Below, in pieces: positions 1 through 7,858 of a DNA stretch of 20,741 nt. This DNA is from CAYSPU01 sp964432995 (GTDB lineage: Bacteria; Verrucomicrobiota; Verrucomicrobiia; Limisphaerales; JAHDYP01). The stretch lies in assembly GCA_964432995.1 (NCBI GenBank), contig CAYSPU010000087.1, positions 1 through 20,741 of the forward strand. The letters run 5' to 3'. Position 1 is the first letter of the stretch. Each line of letters begins with the position of its first letter. Made by a program: the position numbers and the translations under genes. The notes below the pieces were generated by a model. That model had not been told where the DNA came from. It saw only the letters and a list, made by a program, of their open reading frames with translations, and did no database searches.

Positions 1-687
1 CCGGGCGATCCCACCCCGCAGCCGGTTCCGCCTGATCTGGACTGGGAAATGTGGCTGGGCCCCGCCCCCTTCGCCCCCTACACCAAGGACCGCGTTCACT
101 TCAACTTCCGGTGGATCCAGGATTACTCGGGCGGGATCATCTGCGACTGGGGCACCCACCTGTTTGACACCGCCCAGTGGGCCAACGACACCGAACATAG
201 CGGCCCCGTCGAAGTCGAAGGCACCGGTACCTTCTGGCAGGGCGGCCTCTACAACACGGTCAAGGACTACGATGTCACCTACCGCTACGCCAACGGCGTC
301 GTCATGACCTGCAGGCCCGGCGACCCCAGCATCAAGTTCATCGGCACCGACGGCTGGCTCGGCAACCGCGGTTGGCTCGGCAAGCTCGAGGCCAGTTCCT
401 CGGAAATCCTCGAATCGAAGATCGCCCCCAACGAACTCCATCTCTACACCAACCCGGAAGGCGAGCACCGCGATTTCCTCGACTGCGTCCGCACCCGCAA
501 GGACCCGTATTTCCCGGTCGAGATCGGCCACCGGGTATCCAGCGTCTGTCATCTGGCGAACATTGCGATCCAGCTCGGTCGCAAGCTCCGGTGGGATCCG
601 AAGGCCGAGCGCTTCGTCGACGACGCGGAGGCCGACAAGCTCCTCTCACGGCCGATGCGCAGTCCGTGGAAGCTGACCGCCGCATGA
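1..687 (+). CDS. Gfo/Idh/MocA-family oxidoreductase, C-terminal part (5' end outside window)
   Basis: The frame is open from base 1, so the gene begins outside the window; the internal ATG at 49 is not taken as the start. The visible 228 codons match the C-terminal substrate-binding/oligomerisation half of Gfo/Idh/MocA proteins: a DWEMWLGPAPFAPY segment, a FRWIQDYSGG-IICDWGTHLFD segment with the typical Gly-Thr-His, and a late HRDFLDCVRTRKDP stretch followed by the GHR segment. The NAD-binding Rossmann half would lie upstream. In this family, members oxidise, reduce or hydrolyse sugars or inositols with NAD(P); the substrate cannot be told from this half. Versions with this WLGPAP wording are common in Verrucomicrobia and Planctomycetes and are often Tat-exported. 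It ends with TGA at 685-687 and is followed by repeat DNA, so it is the last gene of its unit. Family assignment is strong, specific activity unknown. Confidence 0.88.
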   Translation, partial: PGDPTPQPVPPDLDWEMWLGPAPFAPYTKDRVHFNFRWIQDYSGGIICDWGTHLFDTAQWANDTEHSGPVEVEGTGTFWQGGLYNTVKDYDVTYRYANGVVMTCRPGDPSIKFIGTDGWLGNRGWLGKLEASSSEILESKIAPNELHLYTNPEGEHRDFLDCVRTRKDPYFPVEIGHRVSSVCHLANIAIQLGRKLRWDPKAERFVDDAEADKLLSRPMRSPWKLTAA

Positions 688-700
688 AGTGGGGCGCGAC

Positions 701-772
701 TCCGAGAAGGACTCGCGAGCAGGCTCCGAGAAGGACTCGCGAGCAGGCTCCGAGAAGGACTCGCGAGCAGGC
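701..772. repeat. Three perfect tandem copies of a 24-bp unit
   Basis: The 24-mer beginning TCCGAGAAGGACTCGCGAGC occurs three times head to tail (701-724, 725-748, 749-772) without a mismatch, 13 bases after the oxidoreductase stop codon. The period is a multiple of three, so every frame stays open and spurious ORFs run through it. Identity among copies suggests recent slippage; copy number may vary between strains. Confidence 0.9.
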
Positions 773-856
773 CTCCGGGCGCGCCACGGAATGACGAGGA
801 TCGTATCCGCGTGGTCGGCGTGTTCTGCGGGCTGGATGCAGGAAGTTTCGGGTCTT

Positions 857-993
857 CACAGAAGGCCGCAGAGAACGCAAAGACCCGGCGCGAAGAGATC
901 CGCGAGACGCCGATCAGCCGCAGAAAGGCGCAGAAGGCGCAAAAGGAATTCAGGGAGAGATAGGCCTTTGCGGTTCTCTGCGAGCTTCTGTTC
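857..993. repeat. Dispersed intergenic repeat with inverted arms
   Basis: The left arm (857-885, containing GCAGAGAACGCAAAG) and the right arm (963-993, containing CTTTGCGGTTCTCTGC) are near-perfect reverse complements with one inserted base and a few mismatches. Between them lie GCAGAAAGGCGCAGAAGGCG-type purine-rich runs. The right arm recurs at 20288-20315 with 26 of 28 bases identical. No credible gene crosses it. It looks like a REP-like dispersed element in a repeat-rich genome. Confidence 0.7.
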
Positions 994-1113
994 TCTTCCG
1001 GACCGCGGGTCGTCTGACCCTTACGATGCATGCATCGGTGACTGCGTCCCGCGGTGCCCTCGGAGAGGTCACCCTACCCTCTGCGGCTTCGCTGTTCATC
1101 TCACCATTCTCCT

Positions 1114-1244
1114 GGCCGCGTGGAACGCGGCGCTCCGCAAGGAGGACAGCTCCAGAAAGACCGGAACCGCGTCCGGCACGCGGGGCTGCTGCCCGTCGGG
1201 ACGGCAGGCGGTCGGACACTGGGCTGCGCCCGTGTCGGGCGCAG
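1114..1244. repeat. Composite dispersed repeat, copy 1, ending in a 9-bp hairpin
   Basis: Two blocks recur elsewhere at nearly the same spacing. The first, GGCCGCGTGGAACGCGGCGC at 1114 onward, returns at 8830 with one mismatch in 25 bases. The second, CTGCTGCCCGTCGGGACGGC at 1186 onward, returns at 8901 and 20654. Downstream is a perfect 9-bp stem (1224-1232 with 1236-1244) closed by a 3-base TGT loop, with no U-tract on either strand. The whole 688-1404 gap holds only this and the two repeats before it. Several long ORFs cross it, but their composition is explained by the repeats. Confidence 0.65.
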
Positions 1245-1404
1245 GGAGCGCCGCAGCGGAGCAGCGTTGCGATTTCAGGGGGCGCTTGCTGGCGCGGGTG
1301 AGTTTCTGCGCCGCAGGAGCGGCGCCGTCCGGCAACTGCGCTGACTGCCGGAGGGCTCCGGCATCGTCTGGTCCACTCATGGCTGCTGGTGCCGGCGCGG
1401 CCGC

Positions 1405-1887
1405 TCAGGCCGCGACCGGTTGCGCCTGACACGCCTCTACTTCGCGGACCACGGCATCAACGATGCGCGGCAGGGCCGCCTGCAGCGCCGGAGTCAATTC
1501 GGTTCCCAGCGTGAACGGGTCGGCGACTTCGACACCGAGCACGCGCACCTCACGGGGCATGGCCAAGCCGAGGATCTCGCCGAGCTTGAGGGTTTCGCCC
1601 ACCCCGAGGAAATGGGGGGTGCGGGCGCCGGTGTCCGGGAGTTGATCGCCGGCCAGGGTCTTGATCGTGCCGGGGGCCGCCGCCCCCGTCTGGATGGCAT
1701 CCACCAGGATCAAGGCGTCGTAGCCGACGATCCAGTCGAGCAGCGCCAATCCCATCTCTTCGGTTTCGTGGACGTCGACTCCGGGCCGCCCCGCCAGGCG
1801 CCGCGCCACCTCCCGCACCACCCGGAGGCCGATCGCGTCGTCGGTCAGGATGTCATTGCCGAGGCCGAGGACGAGGGTTCGCTTCAC
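1405..1887 (-). CDS. Hydrogenase maturation protease (HybD/HyaD/HycI type, peptidase M52)
   Basis: This is the nickel-dependent endopeptidase that removes the C-terminal peptide of the [NiFe]-hydrogenase large subunit once the active site is loaded. The 160-residue product opens with the family signature GLGNDILTDDAIG at about residues 8-20. The three metal-binding positions known from HybD (Glu16, Asp62, His93) have candidates at Asp17, Asp63 (in LILVDAI) and His92 (in TPHFLG). The GTG start at 1887-1885 overlaps the TGA stop of mvhA, indicating translational coupling; no ATG fits, because the frame upstream runs antisense-like through mvhA. Its length is normal for the family. It lies directly after the large-subunit gene, whose C-terminal extension is the expected substrate. 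No good intrinsic terminator follows. An Asp in place of the usual Glu at position 17 is a conservative change. Confidence 0.92.
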   Translation of the reverse strand: MKRTLVLGLGNDILTDDAIGLRVVREVARRLAGRPGVDVHETEEMGLALLDWIVGYDALILVDAIQTGAAAPGTIKTLAGDQLPDTGARTPHFLGVGETLKLGEILGLAMPREVRVLGVEVADPFTLGTELTPALQAALPRIVDAVVREVEACQAQPVAA

Positions 1888-3416
1888 GCGTCTTGGCGTA
1901 ACTCCTGGAAGAGCGATCCATCGCGGCGGTAGATGCGCGCGAGGAGCGGCATGTGACCGGGAAGCGAGTGGGTGGCGCAGCCGAGACAGGGGTCGTAGGC
2001 GCGGAAGGCCATTTCGATCTTGTTGAGCAAGCCCTCGGTCACATTGCCCTTTTTGATCAGACCTTTGGCGGCACGCTCGACGCTCATGGCGATGCGGGCG
2101 GCGTTGTTTTGGGTGGCGACGATCAGATTGGCCATCTTGATCAGGCCCCGCTCGTCCGTTTGATAGTGATGGAAGAGCGTGCCGCGCGGGGCTTCGACGA
2201 CGCCGATACCTTCCTTGGGGATGCTGGTGGGAACGCGGCGGACGTCCGGGCTGGTGATTTCCGGGTCGTTGACGAGTTCCTCCATGCGTTCGGCCGCCTG
2301 GATCATCTCGATGGCGCGCGCCAGGTGGTTGGCCAGAGTATGGTGAACGGGTTTGCCCCCGAGGACTTTGAAGTACTCCTCGTAGGCCGCCTGGGCCTTG
2401 GGGGTGGCCATACCGTCGGCGGCGTTCAACCGCGCCAGCGGGGCGACCCCGTAGATGCTGGTATCCGGGCCTTCGACGAAATCCTTCCAGCCGCGCTGCT
2501 TGAGGAAGGTGAATTTCATGTAGCTCCACGGCTCGACGTGCTCGGCCACGTAGTCGCGGTACTGGCGGGGGTCGAACTTGCAGATTTCCTTGCCGTTGCA
2601 ATCGACCACCCGGAGCTTGCCGTCGTAGAAGTTCACCCGGTTCTGCTCGTCCACCATCCCCATGTAGCAGGTCTTGTGGGTGAAGGCCTCCGACGTGATC
2701 AGCTTCACGTAGTCGGGGTTGCCGAGGACAATCTGCTTGAGGACCGTGAGGGTCCACTCGGTGAACTCGACGGCGTCCTTGGCCAGTTGCTTGAACTTGG
2801 GGAGGTCCGCCGGATCCAGCGCCTTGCTCACGCCGCCAGGCAGGCCCAGCACCGGGTGGACAGCCTTGCCGCCAAAATACGCGATGAGATCGCGCACGCG
2901 CCGGCGGGTGCCAATGACCTTCTTGCCGGCTTCCACCCCCACCTTGCCGATGACGCCAACGATATTGCGTTCGGCGGGGGGCGCCTCGGGGCCGACGATG
3001 AAGTCGGGTCCGCCCAGCACGAAGACGTGCAGGGCGTGGTCCTCGAGCATGAAGGCGTTGTAGACCAGCTCGCGGATCTTCCGGCCGGGCGAGGTGGGCT
3101 CGACCTGGTAGAGGTCGTCCAGGCACTTGCTCGCGGCCATATGGTGTGCGGTGGGGCAGACGCCGCAGATGCGGCTGGTGATCTGGGGCATGTCCTCGGC
3201 GGGACGGCCGATACTGAAGACCTCGAAGCCGCGAAGCTCCGGGACCTGCATGTAGGCGCGTTCGACGTCGCCCTGGTCATCAAGGTAGATATCGACCTTG
3301 CCGTGGCCTTCGAGGCGGGTGATGGGGTCGATGGTGATGTTGCGCTTGGCGGCCTGGTAGGCGGCGTTGGCGCGCAGGTTGCCCTGGTTGAAGCCTTGTT
3401 GAGCAGCGGGTTCCAT
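1884..3416 (-). CDS. mvhA: F420-non-reducing-type [NiFe] hydrogenase large subunit MvhA (group 3c)
   Basis: This is the catalytic subunit of a cytoplasmic hydrogenase that oxidises H2 at a NiFe(CN)2CO centre. Of 510 residues, the L1 motif is RICGVC with Cys84 and Cys87. The L2 motif is DPCLGCATH with Cys477, Cys480 and terminal His483. RLEGHGK near residue 34 carries the conserved Glu. After His483 comes a 27-residue tail, the expected propeptide removed by the protease encoded next door. All four nickel ligands are present, so the enzyme should be active. The ATG at 3416-3414 lies 11 bases after the mvhG stop; no strong ribosome-binding site is visible, so coupling to mvhG is likely. The L2 wording and the mvhD/hdr context place it in group 3c rather than the F420- or NAD-reducing groups. 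A phylogenetic tree would settle the subgroup. Confidence 0.95.
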   Translation of the reverse strand: MEPAAQQGFNQGNLRANAAYQAAKRNITIDPITRLEGHGKVDIYLDDQGDVERAYMQVPELRGFEVFSIGRPAEDMPQITSRICGVCPTAHHMAASKCLDDLYQVEPTSPGRKIRELVYNAFMLEDHALHVFVLGGPDFIVGPEAPPAERNIVGVIGKVGVEAGKKVIGTRRRVRDLIAYFGGKAVHPVLGLPGGVSKALDPADLPKFKQLAKDAVEFTEWTLTVLKQIVLGNPDYVKLITSEAFTHKTCYMGMVDEQNRVNFYDGKLRVVDCNGKEICKFDPRQYRDYVAEHVEPWSYMKFTFLKQRGWKDFVEGPDTSIYGVAPLARLNAADGMATPKAQAAYEEYFKVLGGKPVHHTLANHLARAIEMIQAAERMEELVNDPEITSPDVRRVPTSIPKEGIGVVEAPRGTLFHHYQTDERGLIKMANLIVATQNNAARIAMSVERAAKGLIKKGNVTEGLLNKIEMAFRAYDPCLGCATHSLPGHMPLLARIYRRDGSLFQELRQDA

Positions 3417-3427
3417 AAGTCAGCGGG

Positions 3428-4414
3428 TTAGTGTCCGTTGCCGGAGGTGGGCAGGTCGATCTTGCGGCGCAGCAGGCTCTTGGCGAGGCCGTAGCGATAG
3501 AACGTGCCGACCGGATCCGGGATTCCCTCGAGCACCTTGTTGATTCCCTCTTCCTCCTTGGGGGCGATGTTCGAGCAGAGCGAAGAGAGCATCTTGGCGC
3601 CTTGGTCGCGCACGCGGGAGGTGGGTCCGAAGCAACCGGTGCATGGCATGTTCCCGCCGATGCACTGGGCACCGCAGCCGCTGCGCGTGGCCGGTCCCAT
3701 GCACACCATGCCCTGGGCGAGGAAGCACTTGGCCGGATCGGCCAGCGCCTGGTGCGGACGCTTGAACTCGGTGAAGGCGATGTTGGTGGGCTTGGTCGCC
3801 TTGCGCTCGCACTCGTCGCACAAGGCCGTGTCCGGCGCCAACACCGAGCCCTTGGGCGGGAGCTTGCCGCTCAGCAGCGCGTCGAAAGCCGCCTTCGTCA
3901 GGTTCGGCGTGGGCGGGCACCCGGGGATGTAGAAATCCACGTCGACCACCTGATCGAGGGATCGCACCACGTGGCGCAGTTCGGGCAGGTGGGGTTTGCG
4001 GCCGTTTTCCTCGAAGTGCAACTGCGGCCGCGTCTTCTTCTCGTTCACGAGCGTCGGGGCGTCCTCATAGTTGAACTTGAGCATTTGCTCGCGCGGAAAC
4101 TGGTTGGCCAGGGCGGGGATCCCACCGAGATGCGCGCAGGCGCCGTAGGCGATGAGGAACTGGCTTTTCTTCCGCAGCAGGACCGCCATCTCCTCCTGCT
4201 CGGAGGACCGGATGGCGCCGTTGAGCAGCGTGGCGACAATCGACTTGTCCGGCATCGCCCGGATGTCGTGGTACTTGAAGTCCATCGCCACCGGCCACAG
4301 GACGATGTCCACCTTCTCGACCACACCCAGGATATCCTCGGCGAGGTCGACGACGGTCTCTTCGCAGCCGCCGCACGAGGCGCACCAGTAGAAAGCGACT
4401 TTCGGTTTAGGCAT
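3428..4414 (-). CDS. mvhG: [NiFe] hydrogenase small subunit MvhG
   Basis: This electron-transfer subunit carries Fe-S clusters from the NiFe site toward MvhD. The product has 328 residues. The N-terminal motif is WCASCGGCEE (Cys11, 14, 17). GACAHLGG gives Cys93 and YIPGCPPTP gives Cys166, together the proximal-cluster pattern. A second cysteine-rich region (Cys199, 202, 230, 238, 247, 251, 258, 261) would bind the medial and distal clusters. There is no Tat signal and no membrane anchor, as expected for a cytoplasmic group 3 enzyme. I chose the ATG at 4414-4412 because GGAGG sits six bases upstream and the protein then starts MPKPKVAFYWC. An in-frame ATG at 4456 would add 14 residues inside mvhD and lacks this site. 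The gene overlaps the end of mvhD by eight bases. Confidence 0.94.
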   Translation of the reverse strand: MPKPKVAFYWCASCGGCEETVVDLAEDILGVVEKVDIVLWPVAMDFKYHDIRAMPDKSIVATLLNGAIRSSEQEEMAVLLRKKSQFLIAYGACAHLGGIPALANQFPREQMLKFNYEDAPTLVNEKKTRPQLHFEENGRKPHLPELRHVVRSLDQVVDVDFYIPGCPPTPNLTKAAFDALLSGKLPPKGSVLAPDTALCDECERKATKPTNIAFTEFKRPHQALADPAKCFLAQGMVCMGPATRSGCGAQCIGGNMPCTGCFGPTSRVRDQGAKMLSSLCSNIAPKEEEGINKVLEGIPDPVGTFYRYGLAKSLLRRKIDLPTSGNGH

Positions 4415-4934
4415 GGGCAACCTCCGATTGGGCAGGGTGAGCGGCATGACAGGCACAGGCGGCCGGCTGCTGCGCCACCCGTCGCGCCAGTTCGACGACT
4501 TCCTGGTCCCAGGCTTCCTGTTTCTGCGGAATGCCGAGCGGGCCCAGTTTCCGGATCGTCTCGGTCAGTTCGTTGACCACGCGCTTGACCTTCTCGCCTT
4601 CGGCGGCCGAGATCCACTCGAGGCGCACGCGCTCTTCTTCGATGCCCATGTCCTTGAGCATTCGCTTCAGCAATTGGAACCGGCGGAGCATCTTGTAGTT
4701 CCCCTCGACGTAGTGGCAGTCATTCGGGTGGCAACCGCCGATGAGCACGCCGTCGGCCCCTCGGGCCAGGGCGTCCAGGATGAACTGCGGATCCACTCGG
4801 CCGGAGCACATGAGGCGGATGACCCGGATGTTCGAGGCGTATTTCAACCGGGACACCCCCGCCAGGTCCGCGGCGGTGTATGTGCACCAGTTGCAGAAGA
4901 AAGCCACGATCCGTGGCGTCCATGGTTTAGTCAT
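4407..4934 (-). CDS. mvhD: MvhD/FlpD-type iron-sulfur subunit linking hydrogenase to HdrA
   Basis: MvhD is the [2Fe-2S] adaptor that passes hydrogenase electrons to HdrA (FlpD family). The 175-residue product has the family cysteines in FFCNWC (Cys14, 17), RLMCSGRVD (Cys43) and GGCHPNDCHYVEGN (Cys68, 73). The length is a little over the usual 140-150 residues because of a C-terminal tail containing ACACHAAHPAQ, whose extra Cys and His residues are not part of the family pattern. The start overlaps the hdrA stop as ATGACTAA, and its own end overlaps the mvhG start, so the three are translationally linked. It is a separate gene, not fused to HdrA as happens in some lineages. Confidence 0.94.
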   Translation of the reverse strand: MTKPWTPRIVAFFCNWCTYTAADLAGVSRLKYASNIRVIRLMCSGRVDPQFILDALARGADGVLIGGCHPNDCHYVEGNYKMLRRFQLLKRMLKDMGIEEERVRLEWISAAEGEKVKRVVNELTETIRKLGPLGIPQKQEAWDQEVVELARRVAQQPAACACHAAHPAQSEVAHA

Positions 4935-6951
4935 AAGCCAGCACTCCCTGGATTTCGCTGAACACTTCCTCGTCCTCGAACAGATTCTGCACGATCGAAC
5001 CCGACGGGCACGCGCCCACGCAGGTCCCGCATCCCTTGCACAAGGCTTCGTTAATGACCGCCTTCCTGGTCGTCTCGTCGAAGCTGATGGCGGTGTAGGG
5101 ACAGAGCGGGATGCAGGACTTGCAGCCGCAGCAGTCCGACGTGATGTAGGCGGTGTTCGGCTCCTGCTCGACGTGGCCCTTATCGATGAGGGCCATGGCC
5201 TCCGCGGCCGCGGCCCCGGCCTGGGCCACGGTATCCGGGATGTCGCGCGGGCCCTGGCAGGCCCCGGCGATGTAGATGCCGTCGTTGAAGGTGTTGACCG
5301 GGGCGAGCTTGGGATGGCGTTCGAGGAAGAACCCCTCGCTCCCGCAGCTCATGTTGAACAGGCGCCGCACGTCCTGCGCATCCGCCTGCGGCTCGAGCCC
5401 CGTCGCCAGCACCACCATGTCCACCGGCACGCGGCGCACATAACCCGCCAGCGTGTCCTCAACCCGGATCACCAGTTTGCCCTCCTCTTCCTTCGTGAAG
5501 GCCCAGTCGGTCACCTCGCCCACGCGCCCCCGGATGAAATGCACGCCTTCCTCGAGGAGCTTGTTGTAGAACTCCTCGTAGCCTTTGCCCGGAGTCCGCA
5601 TGTCGATGTAGAAGTTGTAGATCTCCGCCCCGGTGTGCTCCTTGAGGAGATGCGCCAGTTTCAGCGAGTACATGCAGCAGACGCGCGAGCACCACTTGTT
5701 GGTCTTGTAGTCCCGCGAGCCCACGCAGTGAATGAGGCCGATCGACTTCGGCGTCTTCCCGTCGCGCATGATGACGTCGCCGCCCGTGGGTCCGGAGGCG
5801 TTCACCAGGCGCTCGATTTCCAGCGAGGTGTAGACGTTCGGGTATTGGCCATAGCCATACTGCGGGCTGCGCTTGGCGTCGAACGTCTGGAACCCGGTCG
5901 CCACGATGATCGTGCCGACCTTGATCTCCTCGATCCGGTCCTTCTGGGTGAAGTCGATGGCCTTCTTCTCGCCGCAGGCTTCGACGCAGGTCTTCTTGCA
6001 CTTGCCGCTGACGATGGGCGAGCCGTCCGGGTTTTTGCCGCGCTTGAAGTTGAGGCAGACCTCGGGGTCGATGAGCACGACCTGCGGGGTGGCCTGCGGG
6101 AACGGGATGTAGACCGGCTTGCGCTTGCCAAGCCCTTCGTTGAACTCGTCCAGAAACTTCGGCTCCTTGAAGACACAGTGGGAGATGCAGTCCTGGCAGC
6201 CGGTGCACAGGTCCTCGTGAATGTAGCGGGCCTTGCGCTTCACCTGAACCGTGTAGTTGCCCACGTAACCGTCCATCTTCACCACTTCGGAGTAGGTCCA
6301 GAGCGTGATGTTCTCGTGGGCCCCGACCTCGGACATCTTCGGCGTGAGAATGCAGGCCGCGCAGTCGAGCGTCGGGAACGTCTTGTCGAACTTGGCCATG
6401 TGCCCGCCAATCGACGGCTCGCGTTCGACCAGGTAGACCTTCTTGCCCGAGTTGGCGAGGGTCATGGCGGCGTGGATGCCGGCGATGCCGCCGCCCACAA
6501 CCAGGACGTCCGGATGGACCGGGACCTTCTTGACTTCGAGCGCCCTGTGTTTGGCGACGCGCAGGATGGCGGCCTGGGCCAGCGCCTTGGCCTTGTCCGT
6601 GGCTTCCTGGCGATCGGTGTGCACCCACGAGTCGTGCTCGCGGATGTTCACCATGTGAAAGTAGAAGGGGTTCAGGCCGCCGGCCTGAGTCGCGCCCCGG
6701 AACGTGTGCTCGTGCAACAGCGGCGAGCAGGAAGCCACCACGATCCGGTTGAGCCGGTGTTCCTTGATGTCCTTCTGGATCAGCTCCTGGCCGGGGTCGG
6801 AGCACATGTATTTGTAGTCCCGGGAGAGCGCCACATGCGGCAGCGTCTCGACGAACTTGGCCACGGCCGGACAGTCCACCATGGCGGCGATGTTGTGGCC
6901 GCAGTGGCAGACGTAGAACCCGATTCGGATTTCCTCTTTCTGGTCGATCAT
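4927..6951 (-). CDS. hdrA: Heterodisulfide reductase subunit A (HdrA), flavin and Fe-S bifurcation subunit
   Basis: HdrA carries the FAD that is thought to bifurcate electrons between ferredoxin and the HdrB site. The 674-residue product shows an N-terminal cysteine domain (VCHCG at 14-18, further Cys at 27, 50 and 75). The FAD-binding glycine motif VVGGGIAGIH is at 151-160. An inserted ferredoxin-like cluster is at CTGCQDCISHC (249-259). Two C-terminal 4Fe-4S motifs of CxxCxxCxxxCP type are at 607-618 and 638-649. The length is normal for a stand-alone HdrA. All visible cluster cysteines are present, with no selenocysteine. The ATG at 6951-6949 follows a GGAAAGG ribosome-binding site by about seven bases, and a 34-base gap separates it from hdrB. 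In methanogens the partner reaction is CoM-S-S-CoB reduction; the substrate here is unknown. Confidence 0.96.
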   Translation of the reverse strand: MIDQKEEIRIGFYVCHCGHNIAAMVDCPAVAKFVETLPHVALSRDYKYMCSDPGQELIQKDIKEHRLNRIVVASCSPLLHEHTFRGATQAGGLNPFYFHMVNIREHDSWVHTDRQEATDKAKALAQAAILRVAKHRALEVKKVPVHPDVLVVGGGIAGIHAAMTLANSGKKVYLVEREPSIGGHMAKFDKTFPTLDCAACILTPKMSEVGAHENITLWTYSEVVKMDGYVGNYTVQVKRKARYIHEDLCTGCQDCISHCVFKEPKFLDEFNEGLGKRKPVYIPFPQATPQVVLIDPEVCLNFKRGKNPDGSPIVSGKCKKTCVEACGEKKAIDFTQKDRIEEIKVGTIIVATGFQTFDAKRSPQYGYGQYPNVYTSLEIERLVNASGPTGGDVIMRDGKTPKSIGLIHCVGSRDYKTNKWCSRVCCMYSLKLAHLLKEHTGAEIYNFYIDMRTPGKGYEEFYNKLLEEGVHFIRGRVGEVTDWAFTKEEEGKLVIRVEDTLAGYVRRVPVDMVVLATGLEPQADAQDVRRLFNMSCGSEGFFLERHPKLAPVNTFNDGIYIAGACQGPRDIPDTVAQAGAAAAEAMALIDKGHVEQEPNTAYITSDCCGCKSCIPLCPYTAISFDETTRKAVINEALCKGCGTCVGACPSGSIVQNLFEDEEVFSEIQGVLAYD

Positions 6952-6985
6952 GTCTATGCCTTTCCGCGTCGGAGATCTGGGAGAC

Positions 6986-7858
6986 TCACGCTGTCGCCAG
7001 CTCGGGCAGCGGTTTCATCGGCACCAGGGCGCGCTGCATTCCCAATTCGTTCGCCGGCATCCCAAAGGCCAAGCCCATCAACTGCGAGAAATACACCGTG
7101 GGCACGCGCGCCGAATCCTGAAACCGCGACTCGATCTTGCCGTGGTAGCTGTCCAGATTGAACAGGCACAGCGGGCAGACGGTCGCGATGCAGTCGGCCC
7201 CGCGTTTCTTGGCTTCCTTCAGGAGGATGTAGGAGCAGAGCAGGCCGGACTCGGGCAGGGTGCCGGTCAGGCTGCCGCCGCAGCAGCGGGTCTTGAGCGG
7301 GTAGGTCACCACCGTGGCGCCCAGGGCCTCGAGCAGCCGGTCCATCGTGGTCGGATTGCGCTGGTCGTCGAACGTCGCGTAGGGCCGGACAATCTGGCAG
7401 CCGTAGTAGGGCGCCACTTTCAGCCCGGTCAGCGGCCGTTTGACCTTCTGTTTGATGGCCTCGAGACCGACGTCGTTCAGGAGCACGTCCAAAGGATGCC
7501 GGACCGGCAGCTCGCCGGAACATTTCAGCCCGGCGGCGCCCAGCGCGCGATCGACCAGGCCCTTCATTTTGGGATACTCCTTCATGTAGTGCTGGGTCTT
7601 GCTCAGCACCAAGTAGCACGCGCTGCAGGGGGCCACCATCTGCTTCAGGCCGGACTTCTCCGCGATCGCGAGGTTGCGCGCCGCCAAGGCGCACGCCTTG
7701 CCTTCGTCCACCGCCATGTAGGCCGTCGCCCCGCAGCAGTTCCAATCCGGGATCTCCTCGAGTTCCACCCCCAGGTGCTTCATCACCGGCAGGAGCGACT
7801 CTTCATAGGATTTGCCCGTCCCCTTCAACGAACAGCCGGGAAAATACGCGTATTTCAT
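6986..7858 (-). CDS. hdrB: Heterodisulfide reductase subunit B (HdrB), twin CCG-domain protein
   Basis: HdrB holds the non-cubane Fe-S clusters where disulfide reduction takes place in methanogens. The 290-residue product contains two complete CCG domains. The first has Cys9, the Cys41-Cys42 pair and CSAC (Cys78, 81). The second has Cys154, the Cys192-Cys193 pair and CPLC (Cys228, 231). Complete motifs argue for a working catalytic subunit rather than a degenerate paralogue. The start is the ATG at 7858-7856, which shares its A with the hdrC stop (TGATG). A TTG one codon earlier also fits the frame but is less likely. No signal peptide or membrane segment is visible. Confidence 0.95.
   Translation of the reverse strand: MKYAYFPGCSLKGTGKSYEESLLPVMKHLGVELEEIPDWNCCGATAYMAVDEGKACALAARNLAIAEKSGLKQMVAPCSACYLVLSKTQHYMKEYPKMKGLVDRALGAAGLKCSGELPVRHPLDVLLNDVGLEAIKQKVKRPLTGLKVAPYYGCQIVRPYATFDDQRNPTTMDRLLEALGATVVTYPLKTRCCGGSLTGTLPESGLLCSYILLKEAKKRGADCIATVCPLCLFNLDSYHGKIESRFQDSARVPTVYFSQLMGLAFGMPANELGMQRALVPMKPLPELATA

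Noticed and set aside
1346..1363. Palindrome TGCCGGAG-GG-CTCCGGCA as terminator of the hydrogenase operon
   Set aside because: There is no U-tract on the minus strand and the loop is only two bases, so intrinsic termination is not supported.
689..1432. Several overlapping ORFs of 90-250 codons in both directions
   Set aside because: They run through the tandem, inverted and composite repeats and show repeat-derived Arg/Ala/Gly composition.
1888..3126. Long upstream extension of the maturation protease frame
   Set aside because: The protease signature starts at the GTG at 1887. The upstream part is an out-of-frame reading of mvhA.
1953..3431. 492-codon plus-strand open frame across mvhA
   Set aside because: It is the antisense shadow of a clear hydrogenase large subunit; its product is a low-complexity run of Gly, Leu, His and Asp with no family motif.
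4741..7161. 806-codon plus-strand open frame across mvhD, hdrA and hdrB
   Set aside because: Antisense to three confirmed genes. High GC removes stop codons on the opposite strand.
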